Shown: positions 19,038-28,458, numbered from the stretch's first letter. The stretch: 64,000 bases of DNA from Prevotella sp. (GCA_016285055.1 JAEEPZ010000001.1:1-64000); one strand, 5' to 3'. A program made the numbers and translations. The notes: generated from the letters alone by a model not told the origin.

Positions 19038-19114
19038 GGCAAGACACGCTAATCCTCTTGCCACCTAATTATTCATTGTGCATCGTTACGATGCATTAAA
19101 AAAAACGGATTAGC
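19038..19114 (+). promoter_or_regulatory. Structured leader RNA of corA
   Basis: Three pairings can be read directly. GGCAAGA (19038-19044) pairs with TCTTGCC (19056-19062). TGCATCG (19079-19085) pairs with CGATGCA (19089-19095), followed by an A run. GCTAATCC (19048-19055), in the loop of the first hairpin, is a perfect complement of GGATTAGC (19107-19114), which ends 4 nt before the corA ATG. The last pairing would form a pseudoknot with hairpin 1 or replace it, and would cover the ribosome landing site. Confidence 0.6.
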
Positions 19115-19118
19115 AACA

Positions 19119-20045
19119 ATGAAGACTTACTGGAACTTCCAAGGAGGGCTGACCCAGCTCTCCGAGTGGCAGCCCAACAGCTGGATTCAGGTGACCTGTC
19201 CTACAGAGGAGGATCAGCATCATCTGGAGCAGCAGTTCGGCATTCCCGACTATTTCATCACCGACATCAGCGATACCGACGAGCGGGCCCGCTATGAGTA
19301 TGACGACGGCTGGATGCTCATCATCCTCCGTATTCCCTATGTCCGCGAGGTACGCTCGCGCACACCCTACACCACCGTGCCCCTTGGCATCATCCACAAA
19401 CGCGACGTCACCATCACCGTGTGCTACTATGAGACAAACATGATGATCGACTTCGTCAGCTACCAGCAGAAACGCGGCGTGGGCTTCACCGACTATGTGG
19501 ACATGATTTTCCGCCTGTTCTACTCCTCGGCCGTGTGGTACCTGAAGCGCCTGAAGCAAATCAACTCGCTCATCGACAAAGCCAAGCGCAACCTCGACCG
19601 CGACGTGAACAACGAGTCGCTCATAGGCCTCTCACGCCTGCAGGACTCGCTCACCTATTTCCAGACCTCCATCCGCGGCAACGAGACGCTGCTGTCAAAG
19701 CTGAAGTTCAAGCTGCAGATTGACGAACTGGACGCCGACCTCATCGAAGACGTCAACATCGAGATGACACAGGCTCGCGAGACCACCAACATCTATGCCG
19801 ACATTCTGGAGTCGACGATGGACACCTATTCCTCCATCATCAACAACAACATGAACACGGTGATGCGTACCCTCACCAGCGTCACCATCATCATGATGTT
19901 CCCCACGCTCATTGCCTCACTCTTCGGCATGAACCTCATCAACGGCATGGAGGAGAAGCCCTTCGGCTTCATCCTGGCCCTTGTCATCAGCGTGGGCACC
20001 GCTGCCGCGGCCTGGTGGTTCTTCCGCCACAAGCGCCTGGTGTAA
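19119..20045 (+). CDS. corA: CorA-family magnesium transporter
   Basis: Inner-membrane divalent-cation channel of the CorA family, 308 residues. The N-terminal two thirds form the cytoplasmic funnel domain with long helices (NSLIDKAKRNLDRDVNNESL onward). Two C-terminal membrane segments follow, the first ending in the signature GMN (ASLFGMNLINGM), the second (FILALVISVGTAAAAWWFF) ending in a basic tail HKRLV. Start: first ATG after the structured leader. It is monocistronic or reads through into the Rpn-type gene 72 nt downstream. Confidence 0.92.
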   Translation: MKTYWNFQGGLTQLSEWQPNSWIQVTCPTEEDQHHLEQQFGIPDYFITDISDTDERARYEYDDGWMLIILRIPYVREVRSRTPYTTVPLGIIHKRDVTITVCYYETNMMIDFVSYQQKRGVGFTDYVDMIFRLFYSSAVWYLKRLKQINSLIDKAKRNLDRDVNNESLIGLSRLQDSLTYFQTSIRGNETLLSKLKFKLQIDELDADLIEDVNIEMTQARETTNIYADILESTMDTYSSIINNNMNTVMRTLTSVTIIMMFPTLIASLFGMNLINGMEEKPFGFILALVISVGTAAAAWWFFRHKRLV

Positions 20046-20117
20046 TCAGACGTGGCATTCGGGGCGACTGGTCAAGGACATCGCCTCTGTCGCATCTTTC
20101 CAAAAAACAACTCGACT

Positions 20118-20957
20118 ATGGCAAAGTATTTAAACCCGAAAGCCGACCTGACATTCAAGAAGATATTCGGCGAGCATCCCAACCTCGTCATCAGTTTGCT
20201 GAATGCCCTGCTTCCACTGAAGGATGACGAGTGTGTAGAGAGCATCGAATATTGGCCGTCTGAGAAGATTCCTCGTCGAACTCAGGCAGAGAAAGACAGC
20301 ATTGTGGATGTCTGCTGCCATGACAACAAGAAGCGGGAATTCATCGTTGAAATGCAGATGACGTGGACGGAAGCCTTCAAGAAGCGGGTACTGCTTAATG
20401 CGTCGAAGGCATACGTGGCACAGTCGGAAGTGGGCGAAGCTTACCAGCTACTGCAGCCCGTCTTTGCCCTGAACTTCGTCAATGCGCCGATGAACATAGG
20501 CGCTGACGGCTACTATCACCATTATCAGTTGGTGCATCAAGAAAAGTCTGATGAAGTGATTGACGGGCTTCAACTCGTCTTCATTGAACTGCCCAAGTTC
20601 CAGCCTCACTCTTTCGCCGAAAAGAAGATGCAAGTGCTGTGGCTGCGATTCTTGACCGAGATAAATGAGAAGACTTTGGAAGCCCCTGAAGAGCTGTTGG
20701 AGAATCCCGAGGTGAGCGAAGCCTTGAAAATAGTTGAGGTAGGGGCTTACACACCCGAAGAAATGCGAGCTTACGATAAGTTTTGGGACAACATTGCAAC
20801 CCGCAAGACGGAACTATACGATTACGAACAGAAGATACGGCAATTAGAAGGGCAGAAACTTGAAACCGCCCGTAAACTAAAGGCCTTGAAAGTGATGCCT
20901 GTTAAACAGATTGCAGAGATTACGGGGCTGACGGAAGAAGAAATGGAGGCACTATAA
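20118..20957 (+). CDS. Rpn/PD-(D/E)XK-family nuclease (putative transposase-like)
   Basis: 279 residues, start MAKYLNPKADLTFKKIFGEHP, the standard N-terminus of this family; frames further upstream lack it. The PD-(D/E)XK core is visible as DSIVDVCC (Asp) and FIVEMQM (E-x-Q). The C-terminal end (VKQIAEITGLTEEEMEAL) is the usual short helix pair. Members are called recombination-promoting nuclease or PDDEXK transposase; their cellular role is poorly defined. A paralogue lies at 63034-63948 and a tail remnant at 60132-60258. Confidence 0.85.
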   Translation: MAKYLNPKADLTFKKIFGEHPNLVISLLNALLPLKDDECVESIEYWPSEKIPRRTQAEKDSIVDVCCHDNKKREFIVEMQMTWTEAFKKRVLLNASKAYVAQSEVGEAYQLLQPVFALNFVNAPMNIGADGYYHHYQLVHQEKSDEVIDGLQLVFIELPKFQPHSFAEKKMQVLWLRFLTEINEKTLEAPEELLENPEVSEALKIVEVGAYTPEEMRAYDKFWDNIATRKTELYDYEQKIRQLEGQKLETARKLKALKVMPVKQIAEITGLTEEEMEAL

Positions 20958-21053
20958 CAAAATGACTCATCTTTCGTATATACAACCTTAGATTACACTG
21001 ATTCCCTGATGACAGCTGCAATGCTTTGAAACAAAAAACAACCACACAGACAG

Positions 21054-21090
21054 AAAAAGCCTGCCATCCATTAGGGACGGCAGGCTTTTT
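21054..21090. terminator. Bidirectional terminator between the Rpn gene and nagB
   Basis: A 12-bp perfect stem, AAAAAGCCTGCC (21054-21065) with 21079-21090, gives an A run on one side and a T run on the other. It lies between convergent genes and can serve both. The preceding 20958-21053 holds nothing else recognisable. Confidence 0.85.
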
Positions 21091-21111
21091 CCGTTCTGAC
21101 AGTGAGCGACC

Positions 21112-21906
21112 TTACAGCAGGTTGTTCTTCTCGATGTCTTTGAAGTAACGGTAGGTGCCAACCTTCAGCTCGTCGCAGGCGGCATCGTCGGCCACGATGA
21201 TGCCGTGCTGGTGCATCTGCAGGGCAGAAATGGTCCACATGTGATTGACGCTTCCCTCGACGGCAGCCTGCAGTGCGCGGCACTTGGCATGACCGTTGAC
21301 CAGAATCATCACTTCCTTGGCAGCCATCACAGTGCCTACACCAACGGTGAGAGCCGTCTTGGGCACCTTGTTCGTGTCACCCTCGAAGAAGCGGGCATTG
21401 GCGATGATGGTGTCGGTGGTCAGCGTCTTCTGACGGGTACGGCTGGTGAGGCTGCTGCCCGGCTCGTTGAAGGCGATGTGGCCGTCGGGGCCGATACCGC
21501 CAAGGAAGAGGTCGATGCCGCCGGCCTCCTCAATCATCTGCTCGTAGTGCTCGCACTCAGCGGCAAGGTCAGGAGCATTGCCATTGAGGATGTGGATATT
21601 CTCCTTCGGGCAGTCGATGTGATTGAAGAGGTTGGTGAACATGAAGCTGTGATAGCTCTCGGGATGCTCCTCGGGCAGGCCGACATATTCGTCCATGTTG
21701 AAGGTAAGCACATGCTTGAAGCTCACCTTGCCCTCCTGCACAGCCTTCACCAGGCAGCGATACATGCCGATGGGGCTGGAGCCGGTAGGCAAGCCCAGCA
21801 CGAAAGGTTTCTCAGCCGTGGGCTGAGCAGCATTGATACGCTCGATAACGTGATTTGCTGCCCACTGTGACATCAAATCATAATTCGGTTCAATAATCAG
21901 TCTCAT
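21112..21906 (-). CDS. nagB: Glucosamine-6-phosphate deaminase
   Basis: Converts glucosamine 6-phosphate to fructose 6-phosphate and ammonia, feeding amino sugars into glycolysis. At 264 residues it has family length. Motifs: [12 protein letters not shown] (phosphate binding), [21 protein letters not shown] (with the general-base Asp), and [17 protein letters not shown]. Start [10 protein letters not shown] is the usual N-terminus. Single gene; no other nag genes are adjacent. Confidence 0.96.
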   Translation of the reverse strand: MRLIIEPNYDLMSQWAANHVIERINAAQPTAEKPFVLGLPTGSSPIGMYRCLVKAVQEGKVSFKHVLTFNMDEYVGLPEEHPESYHSFMFTNLFNHIDCPKENIHILNGNAPDLAAECEHYEQMIEEAGGIDLFLGGIGPDGHIAFNEPGSSLTSRTRQKTLTTDTIIANARFFEGDTNKVPKTALTVGVGTVMAAKEVMILVNGHAKCRALQAAVEGSVNHMWTISALQMHQHGIIVADDAACDELKVGTYRYFKDIEKNNLL

Positions 21907-21962
21907 AATTGTATTTTTGTTTGGGGGTTGTTATTAATTTTTTGGGGGTTGTTCGCTGGGAT

Positions 21963-22095
21963 GGGGCTTATGGGGCTTATGAGTCCTATGGGGCTTATAA
22001 GTCCTATGGGTCTTATAAGTCTTATGAGTCCTATGGGTCTATAAGTCTCATAAAACTCATAGGCCCCATAAGACCTATAGTCCTATGGGGCCTAT
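21963..22095. repeat. Intergenic array of the 9-bp CCTATAAGN repeat family
   Basis: Tandem units such as CTTATAAGT and CCTATGGGG on one strand switch to the inverse (CATAGGCCC, CATAAGACC) midway, so the array can fold back on itself. The same unit family occurs inside coding regions at 33134, 37835 and 58327. Just upstream, TTGGGGGTTGTT is present twice (21931-21960). The array runs to within 4 bp of the next gene's stop. Confidence 0.85.
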
Positions 22096-22098
22096 GCC

Positions 22099-23628
22099 CT
22101 ACTGCAGCCTCAGCCTGCCGTTGCAGATGACGAGGCCTCTGTAGCTGGCGTCCACGCGACGGCCCTGCAGGTCATAGCGACGTGAAGGACGAGAGACGAG
22201 CGACATCTGGTCAACGTCAACGATGCCGCTGGGAGTGGCCATGAACTGGAACGACACTGTGCCGTCTTCATTCTCCACAATGTCCGTGATGGGCTTCGAC
22301 AGCAGGCCTGGTGCGCTGAAGGTGACGGCAGCGGGGATGGTGCTGTCGGTCAGCGCATTGTTCAGGAAGTCCTCCGTCTGATAGGGATAGGGCGTCGTGC
22401 TGAGGTGGCGGTTGTGGCCATTATAATACGTAGAGGTGTTCGCACTGATATAAGTGTCCCACTGATCGTAATTCCAATTATCGGCAGGCACATACTCATA
22501 GCGGCGATGGTATTGCCTGTTGTTCACGGTGTTGCCGCTCCACACACTCGCCAGATAGTCGACATGACAGATGAGCAGTCCATGGCCTGGAGCGCGCAGG
22601 TCCCATCCGTTCCATTGGCGGTTCTCTATGAGGAAGAACTCGTTGGGATTGCCTTCTGTGCGCACGATGTATGCCTTGCCGCCTTCGGCCACCGGCTGGA
22701 GGTTGTTGATGGCGGCCGGTTCTGTCAGCTCCTCGGGTGTCATCCAGCCCAGCAGCATCTTCTCGTGGGCAGAATAGTTGGGCGGGCACCAGCCTCTGTC
22801 GCAGAAATTACCGCCATCCATCAGGTCCCACTCATCCACCACGCTATAACCGGCATCTGCTGATGTAGGATAGAGGTCGGGCAGGCCTAAGCTGTGGCTG
22901 AACTCATGACAGATGGTGCCGATGCCACACGACTGACTGTTGCTGGCCCACAGCTCCGGGCTGGCGGTGTAATTGCTGAACTTCACGCCCGGTGCCATGA
23001 CGGTGTTAAACGAGCTGGTGTTGGGCCAGATACAGCCGTCGGCCAACTTATTCGTCTCATTGCCGCCAAAACCAGCATAGACTATCACCACCTGCTCCAC
23101 ATAGCCGTTGCCGTCCCAGTCATACTGGGTGAAGTCCACGTCAGGATTGGAGTCGATAACCATCTGCACGGCTTCCATGAAAGTGCTTCTGCCGTAGTTC
23201 TTTCCCGACTTGACCCTCATAGGCTGGCTCACCTTCACGGGGCCATAGATGTGAAACTCCATATTGAAGAGTCCGTTTGACTGGTCGCGGAAATAGTCGG
23301 CCACACAGCCTTTGCCGTTTCTCTCGTTATACTCGTGCTCGTTGAAGATGCGGTTGTAGAAGTCGTGCGGCTCCTTAACAGAGAAAGTCGTATCGCTGGC
23401 CTCAATGAGGACTACCGCCACGGGATAGATGCGGTCAGCATCCCAATGCGTATTGATGGCAGGCAGATGGCGCACTCCCCTGGCAGCGGCCACGTCGCCG
23501 TCAGTCACGTCAGGCAGACAGTTGCCGCGAATGATGGTCTGTGCAGAGGAAGTAATAGGCGACAAGTGGCAAATGACAAGCAGCGCCATCATCATGTTGA
23601 TCCACCTCAGTAGCTTCCGTTCTTTCAT
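22099..23628 (-). CDS. Secreted M6-like metalloprotease
   Basis: Secreted zinc protease of about 509 residues. A signal peptide ends ITSSAQ. The active site is ICHEFSHSLGLPDLY, the HExxHxxGxxD form of metzincin-like M6 (immune inhibitor A-like) peptidases. The C-terminus (SRRYDLQGRRVD then YRGLVICNGR) resembles the short conserved tail on many Prevotella secreted proteins and could be a type IX secretion signal; that is inference. ATG at 23628 (MKERKLLRW) is preferred to one three codons upstream. The signal peptide carries one arm of an inverted repeat (23547-23557 with 23647-23657). Confidence 0.88.
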   Translation of the reverse strand: MKERKLLRWINMMMALLVICHLSPITSSAQTIIRGNCLPDVTDGDVAAARGVRHLPAINTHWDADRIYPVAVVLIEASDTTFSVKEPHDFYNRIFNEHEYNERNGKGCVADYFRDQSNGLFNMEFHIYGPVKVSQPMRVKSGKNYGRSTFMEAVQMVIDSNPDVDFTQYDWDGNGYVEQVVIVYAGFGGNETNKLADGCIWPNTSSFNTVMAPGVKFSNYTASPELWASNSQSCGIGTICHEFSHSLGLPDLYPTSADAGYSVVDEWDLMDGGNFCDRGWCPPNYSAHEKMLLGWMTPEELTEPAAINNLQPVAEGGKAYIVRTEGNPNEFFLIENRQWNGWDLRAPGHGLLICHVDYLASVWSGNTVNNRQYHRRYEYVPADNWNYDQWDTYISANTSTYYNGHNRHLSTTPYPYQTEDFLNNALTDSTIPAAVTFSAPGLLSKPITDIVENEDGTVSFQFMATPSGIVDVDQMSLVSRPSRRYDLQGRRVDASYRGLVICNGRLRLQ

Positions 23629-23657
23629 TCTTCCCATATCATCACTTATTACTTCCT
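23547..23657 (-). repeat. 11-bp inverted repeat linking 5' region and protease signal peptide
   Basis: AGGAAGTAATA at 23547-23557 (inside the signal-peptide codons) is the exact complement of TATTACTTCCT at 23647-23657 (19 nt upstream of the start). The flanking DNA on both sides is built of similar ACTTATTACTT words. Confidence 0.75.
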
Positions 23658-23683
23658 ACTTATTATTTCTCACTTCACTGTTC

Positions 23684-25330
23684 TCACTTCCCGCAGGGAG
23701 CCCAGGGCTTCAGCGTCTTGAAGAAGTCGTTGCCCTTGTCGTCGACGAGGATGAAGGCGGGGAAGTCTTCCACGTCAATCTTCCAGATGGCCTCCATGCC
23801 CAGCTCGGGATACTCCACGCACTCTATGCTCTTGATGCTCGACTGCGAGAGGATAGCGGCAGCGCCGCCTATGCTTCCCAGATAGAAACCGCCGTACTTC
23901 TGGCAGGCGTCGGTCACCACCTGCGAGCGGTTGCCCTTAGCTATCATCACCAGCGAAGCGCCCAAGCTCTGGAACTCGTCCACGTAGGGATCCATGCGGT
24001 TGGCTGTCGTCGGACCCATCGAGCCGCAGGGATAGCCGGCAGGCGTCTTGGCGGGACCGGCATAGAGCACGGGATATTTCTTGAAGTATTCGGGCATGGG
24101 CTCGCCAGCGTCGATGCGGGCCTTCAGCTTGGCGTGAGCAATGTCGCGGGCCACGATGATGGTGCCCTTCAGGTTGACACGGGTAGAGACGGGATACTTC
24201 GACAGCTCCTGACGCACCTTGTCGATGCCTTCGTTCAGGTCGATGACGATGGTGTTCTGTCCCTCGCCGGCCTTGGCAAACTCTGCGGGAATGAGCTCTG
24301 CGGGGTTGGCATCCATCTTCTCCAGCCAGATGCCGTCGCGATTGATCTTTGCCTTGATGTTGCGGTCGGCCGAGCAGCTCACGCCCATGCCGATGGGGCA
24401 GCTGGCGCCGTGACGCGGCAGGCGCACCACGCGGATGTCGTGAGCCAGGTACTTGCCGCCAAACTGTGCGCCGAGGCCGATGCGGTGAGCCTCGTCCAGC
24501 AGTTTCTGCTCCAGGTCGATGTCGCGGAAGGCACGGCCTGTCTCGTCGCCCGTGGTGGGCAGGCTGTCGTAATACTTGATGCTGGCCAGCTTCACCGTCA
24601 GCAGGTTCTTCTCAGCCGAGGTGCCGCCGATGACGAAGGCGATGTGATAGGGCGGGCAGGCAGCTGTGCCGAGGCTCTTCATCTTCTCCACGAGGAACGG
24701 GATGAGCGTGCCCTCGTTCTGGATGGTGGCCTTGGTCATGGGATAGAAATAGGTCTTGTTGGCCGAGCCGCCGCCTTTGGCCACAAACACGAAGCGGTAT
24801 TCGTCACCCTCGGTGGCCTCGATGTCAATCTGTGCGGGCAGGTTGCAGCGGGTGTTCACCTCGTCGTACATCGTCAGCGGGGCGTTCTGCGAATAGCGCA
24901 GGTTGTCCTGTGTGTAGGTGTTGAACACGCCAAGGCTCAGTGCCTCCTCGTCTTCGAAGCCCGTCCACACCTGCTGGCCCTTCTCGCCGTGGATGATGGC
25001 GGTGCCGGTGTCCTGGCAGAAAGGCAGGATGCCGCGTGCTGCCACCTCGGCATTGCGCAGAAACTGCAGGGCCACGTATTTGTCGTTCTCAGAGGCCTCG
25101 GGGTCGGTCAGTATCTGGGCCACCTGCAGGTTGTGCTCACGGCGCAGCATGAACTCTACGTCGTGGAAAGCCTGCTGAGCCAACAGTGTCAGGGCCTCGG
25201 GGCTCACCTTGATGATGTCCTTGCCCTCAAACTGGCTGATGCTCACGCCGTCGGTCGTCAGGAGTCTGTACTCGGTTTTGTCTTCGCCCAGCTGAAACAT
25301 CGGGGCGTACTTGAATGTCGTTGTTGCCAT
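23684..25330 (-). CDS. Fumarate hydratase, class I (4Fe-4S)
   Basis: Oxygen-sensitive fumarase interconverting malate and fumarate, needed for the reductive branch to succinate in this group. At 548 residues it has the fused alpha-beta form. Iron-sulfur cysteines are likely in [20 protein letters not shown] and [16 protein letters not shown]. Both domains are intact. The start [12 protein letters not shown] is the only reasonable one. Confidence 0.95.
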   Translation of the reverse strand: MATTTFKYAPMFQLGEDKTEYRLLTTDGVSISQFEGKDIIKVSPEALTLLAQQAFHDVEFMLRREHNLQVAQILTDPEASENDKYVALQFLRNAEVAARGILPFCQDTGTAIIHGEKGQQVWTGFEDEEALSLGVFNTYTQDNLRYSQNAPLTMYDEVNTRCNLPAQIDIEATEGDEYRFVFVAKGGGSANKTYFYPMTKATIQNEGTLIPFLVEKMKSLGTAACPPYHIAFVIGGTSAEKNLLTVKLASIKYYDSLPTTGDETGRAFRDIDLEQKLLDEAHRIGLGAQFGGKYLAHDIRVVRLPRHGASCPIGMGVSCSADRNIKAKINRDGIWLEKMDANPAELIPAEFAKAGEGQNTIVIDLNEGIDKVRQELSKYPVSTRVNLKGTIIVARDIAHAKLKARIDAGEPMPEYFKKYPVLYAGPAKTPAGYPCGSMGPTTANRMDPYVDEFQSLGASLVMIAKGNRSQVVTDACQKYGGFYLGSIGGAAAILSQSSIKSIECVEYPELGMEAIWKIDVEDFPAFILVDDKGNDFFKTLKPWAPCGK

Positions 25331-25358
25331 ATTCTCGTTTTTTTAGTCTTTTCGGTTG

Positions 25359-25366
25359 CAAAAGTA
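25359..25366 (-). promoter_or_regulatory. Putative -7 element of the fumarase gene
   Basis: Reads TACTTTTG on the minus strand, 29 nt upstream of the start codon. Confidence 0.55.
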
Positions 25367-25440
25367 CAATAAATTCTTCATATAATTTAATAAAAGTCCA
25401 TATTTTTTTCTTGCCAACCAAGGCTTTTTCGCAAGAAAAT

Positions 25441-25472
25441 TGTTGTAAGTCAAAAATAATATGTAATTTTGC
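25441..25472 (+). promoter_or_regulatory. Promoter of the LamG-like lipoprotein gene
   Basis: TTGTTG at 25441-25446 and TAATTTTG at 25465-25472 give a spacing of about 18-19 bp. The start codon follows 60 nt later. Confidence 0.55.
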
Positions 25473-25532
25473 AGCCATCAATTACTTATCGCAATCATTC
25501 AACAACAATCCATTAACAACAAACACGCAACT

Positions 25533-26345
25533 ATGAAAAAGATTTATCTGGCACTGATGTGCATGGCAAGCCTGTCGCTGATGACGGCTTGCGGCGACAA
25601 GAAGAGTGGCAAGGGCGACGCCAAGGACGAGAACAAGACCGAGGAAGTGGCCAACAATGACGAGCAGAACGCTGACGAGCAGGAGGCTGACGAGCAGGAG
25701 GCTGACAATGAGACCGACATCTGGGGCGACCCGTACAAGGCTGAGGTCCTCGACCTGACGGCCCTCTACACCACTGGCGACTTCAAGCCTGCAGCCGACG
25801 TCATCTTCGAGGACACGCTGGCGGCTGATGCCGAGAGTGCAGGCGAGCTGCCAACGAAGTGGGACATCAAGGAAGGCAGCGCCGAGGTAGGTGTCAGCAA
25901 CGGTCACTACTTCATCAAGATGCTGGGCGGCACCACCGTGCTCTACCCGATGGTCAGCGACGCCAAAGAATTCCTGCCAACGAAATACACCGTGGAGTTT
26001 GAGTTCATGTTCGGCAAGGACGTGTTCTATCGCCTCAACTTCTTCGATTACGAAGAGAGTGGCGTTGGCGACCTCAACATGTGGTATCAAGCTGCCGAGT
26101 GGAACTTTGCCAAGACCGACGACGAATGGATACATGGCGACAAGGACGAGCTGAACAAACTGATAAACAAAAACGGTTGGAACCACTTCGCTGCCTCCTA
26201 TGACAATGGCAACATGAAGTTCTTCATCAACGGCAAGCGCATCGCCAACATGCCCAACATCAAGTCCGCCAACTACTTCTTAATCACCGGCGACGAAGCT
26301 GACGGCGAGAGCCACTACATCCGCAACATCCGCATCTGCAAGTAA
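25533..26345 (+). CDS. Lipoprotein with LamG/concanavalin-like domain
   Basis: 270 residues. Lipoprotein signal ending LMTAC, then a charged linker with tandem ADEQE repeats (about 45-58) that keeps the domain away from the membrane. The rest (KWDIKEGSAEVGVSNGHYF, YTVEFEFMFG, FINGKRIANMPNIKS) has the pattern of a LamG or concanavalin-like jelly roll with its 'figure' strand and 'fINGkr' turn. A binding role is likely; the ligand is unknown. Monocistronic. Confidence 0.8.
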   Translation: MKKIYLALMCMASLSLMTACGDKKSGKGDAKDENKTEEVANNDEQNADEQEADEQEADNETDIWGDPYKAEVLDLTALYTTGDFKPAADVIFEDTLAADAESAGELPTKWDIKEGSAEVGVSNGHYFIKMLGGTTVLYPMVSDAKEFLPTKYTVEFEFMFGKDVFYRLNFFDYEESGVGDLNMWYQAAEWNFAKTDDEWIHGDKDELNKLINKNGWNHFAASYDNGNMKFFINGKRIANMPNIKSANYFLITGDEADGESHYIRNIRICK

Positions 26346-26348
26346 CCT

Positions 26349-26695
26349 TTCTGGAGGAGTAAGGAGTTAGGAGTTGTGGAGTAAAGGAGTTGTGGAGTAA
26401 GGAGTAAAGGAGTAAAGGAGTAAGGAGTAGAGGAGGTAAAGTAGATTTCCTTGCTCCATGTCTCCTTACTCCTTACTCCTTTACTCCTTACTCCACAACT
26501 CCTTTACTCCTTAAGCTAATCTACTTTACCTCCTTTACTCCTTACTCCTTTACTCCTTACTCCACAACTCCTTTACTCCTTACTCCACAACTCCTTTACT
26601 CCTTACTCCTTTACTCCTTACTCCACAACTCCTTTACTCCTTAAACTAATCTACTTTACCTCCTTTACTCCTTACTCCTTTACCTCCTTTACTCC
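26349..26695. repeat. Purine/pyrimidine repeat array between convergent genes
   Basis: The left part is built of GGAGTAAGGAGT/GGAGTAAAGGAG words, the right part of their complements (TTACTCCTTTACTCC). A longer word CTAATCTACTTTACCTCC occurs near 26516 and 26646. The halves can form a long hairpin that would end transcription from both sides. It runs up to the last bases before the cdaA stop codon. Confidence 0.85.
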
Positions 26696-27475
26696 TTAAG
26701 TCAGTTCTTCGGTTAGCACTGCTTCCAGCTCTTCGGCTGAGAGGCGGAGGCGGAAGCGGCCCGATGTGGCAATGCTGATGCCGCCCGTCTCCTCGGAGAC
26801 GATGACGATGAGGGCATCGCTCTCCTGGCTCATGCCCAAGGCGGCACGATGGCGCAGGCCCAGCTCCTTTGGAATGTCGAGGTTGTGGCTGACAGGCAGG
26901 ATGCAGCTGGCGGCACGGATGCGATGATTGCTGATGACCATGGCGCCGTCGTGCAGCGGCGAGTTCTTAAAGAAGATATTCTCTATCAAGCGCTGGCTGA
27001 TGTCGGCATTCACGATTTCTCCCGTGGATACGATGTCAGCCAGCGACGTGGAGCGCTCAATGACAATCAGTGCGCCCACCTTGCCCTTCGACATCTGCAT
27101 ACAGGCCATGACGACAGGCATGATGTCACGCTTCAGTTGCTCACGGTCCTTGTTCTTGTTGTTCTTAGGCGTAAACAGTTTCAGCAGTCTGTCCACGCGC
27201 TGCTGTGCGCCTAAGTTGTAGAAGAACTGGCGTATTTCTTCCTGGAAAAGCACAACGATGGCAATGACGCCCACTGACACCAGCTTATCGAGGATGGTGC
27301 CCAGCAGCTTCATCTCGAAGACCTGCGAGACCAGCAGCCAGATGACCACGAAGATAGTAATGCCTACAAAGATATTCAGCGAACGCGACTCACGCATCAG
27401 CTTGTAAATATAATAGAGCATCATGCCCACCAGCAGGATGTCTATCGCGTCTTTGATTCCAAATTCGAAAAACAC
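26696..27475 (-). CDS. cdaA: Diadenylate cyclase
   Basis: Membrane-bound c-di-AMP synthase, 259 residues. Three N-terminal hydrophobic segments (within about 1-75) precede the DisA_N domain with both catalytic motifs: PLHDGAMVI (DGA) and LGLRHRAALGMSQ (RHR). It lies 27 bp downstream of folP, a pairing common in Bacteroidetes. The C-terminus ends at the edge of the repeat array. Confidence 0.94.
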   Translation of the reverse strand: MFFEFGIKDAIDILLVGMMLYYIYKLMRESRSLNIFVGITIFVVIWLLVSQVFEMKLLGTILDKLVSVGVIAIVVLFQEEIRQFFYNLGAQQRVDRLLKLFTPKNNKNKDREQLKRDIMPVVMACMQMSKGKVGALIVIERSTSLADIVSTGEIVNADISQRLIENIFFKNSPLHDGAMVISNHRIRAASCILPVSHNLDIPKELGLRHRAALGMSQESDALIVIVSEETGGISIATSGRFRLRLSAEELEAVLTEELT

Positions 27476-27502
27476 CTTGAGTATTTACGATTTACTGATT
27501 TT

Positions 27503-28339
27503 CTACTGACGATTGATGGCTCCTGTCTCACTTTGCTGCGACATGGTCGCAGCCACCAGCCTGCAGCACTCCACAGCCTCCTTCACGTCGTGAACCCGCA
27601 AGATGCTGGCGCCCTTCATCAGGGCGATGGTATGCAGCGCCGTGGTGCCGTTGAGGGCATCGAATGGACGGCAGCCCAGCAGCTTGTATATCATCGACTT
27701 GCGGCTGACGCCCACCAGCAAGGGCAGCTCCATGACCAGCAGTTTCTCCATCGAAGCCAACAGCGCATAGTTCTCTTCCAGCGTCTTGCCAAAGCCGAAG
27801 CCCGGGTCAAGGATGATGTCCTTCTGGCCCATGTCGCGCAGCTGCTGCACGCGCTCGGCAAAGAAGAGCAGCGTGTCGCGCAGTGTGGGTTCAGACGCCA
27901 TTAATATATAAGGTACGCGCAGGCGTGAAACGACCCGGCGCATCTCCGTTCCTTCCTGTGGCGTAGAGTAAGTGCCCACATCGTTGATGATGTCGGCGCC
28001 ATATTCCTCCACGGCCATGCGGGCCACATCGGGTCGGAACGTGTCGACACTCACCACGGCGCCAGGCCACTCACGACGCACAGCGCCAAGAGCCATGCGC
28101 AGCCGTTCCATCTCCTCCTGCTGAGTAGCCGGCGCAGAGCCGGGACGCGTGGAACAGGCCCCTATGTCGATGATGGCAGCGCCCTCATCGATGATCTGCC
28201 GAGCACGCTGCGCCACAGCCTCCTCCGTCTGAGCACGGCTGTCGGCGTAGAACGAGTCGGGGGTGGCGTTGAGGATGCCCATCACCACCGGCTGGTCCAG
28301 GCTCAACAGCTGCCCGCGGATGTTCAGCGTATAGTTCAT
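27503..28339 (-). CDS. folP: Dihydropteroate synthase
   Basis: Condenses p-aminobenzoate with dihydropterin pyrophosphate in folate synthesis; target of sulfonamides. 278 residues with MGILNATPDSFYADSR, IIDIGACSTRPGS, DIINDVG, DPGFGFGKT and LVGVSRKSM, all standard. Probably co-transcribed with cdaA. Confidence 0.95.
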   Translation of the reverse strand: MNYTLNIRGQLLSLDQPVVMGILNATPDSFYADSRAQTEEAVAQRARQIIDEGAAIIDIGACSTRPGSAPATQQEEMERLRMALGAVRREWPGAVVSVDTFRPDVARMAVEEYGADIINDVGTYSTPQEGTEMRRVVSRLRVPYILMASEPTLRDTLLFFAERVQQLRDMGQKDIILDPGFGFGKTLEENYALLASMEKLLVMELPLLVGVSRKSMIYKLLGCRPFDALNGTTALHTIALMKGASILRVHDVKEAVECCRLVAATMSQQSETGAINRQ

Positions 28340-28364
28340 TGGGGTTGTTTTTGCTTTTGGTGTT

Positions 28365-28455
28365 TTTTCGTTATATCGTTATCACGTTATATCGTTATCA
28401 CGTTATAACGTTATTACGACTTCACGTGATAACGTTATAACGTAATAACGTTAAA
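28365..28455. repeat. 8-bp CGTTATNN repeat array, copy A
   Basis: Units CGTTATAT, CGTTATCA, CGTTATTA and CGTTATAA run in one direction, then reverse after CGACTTCACGTG, so the array is also an inverted repeat. The same unit family fills 49119-49272. It separates folP from the phosphatase gene, which is on the same strand. Confidence 0.85.
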
Positions 28456-28458
28456 ACA

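Noticed and set aside
18986..19114. M-box (ykoK) magnesium riboswitch
   Set aside because: The leader is shorter and I cannot find the M-box conserved core; a different mechanism is more likely.
20118..20957. Autonomous transposon
   Set aside because: The gene belongs to a family sometimes called transposase, but no inverted repeats or target duplications flank it.
23429..25372. 647-codon open frame opposite the fumarase and protease genes
   Set aside because: The reverse strand is a full-length, well-conserved fumarase; the long frame follows from codon bias.
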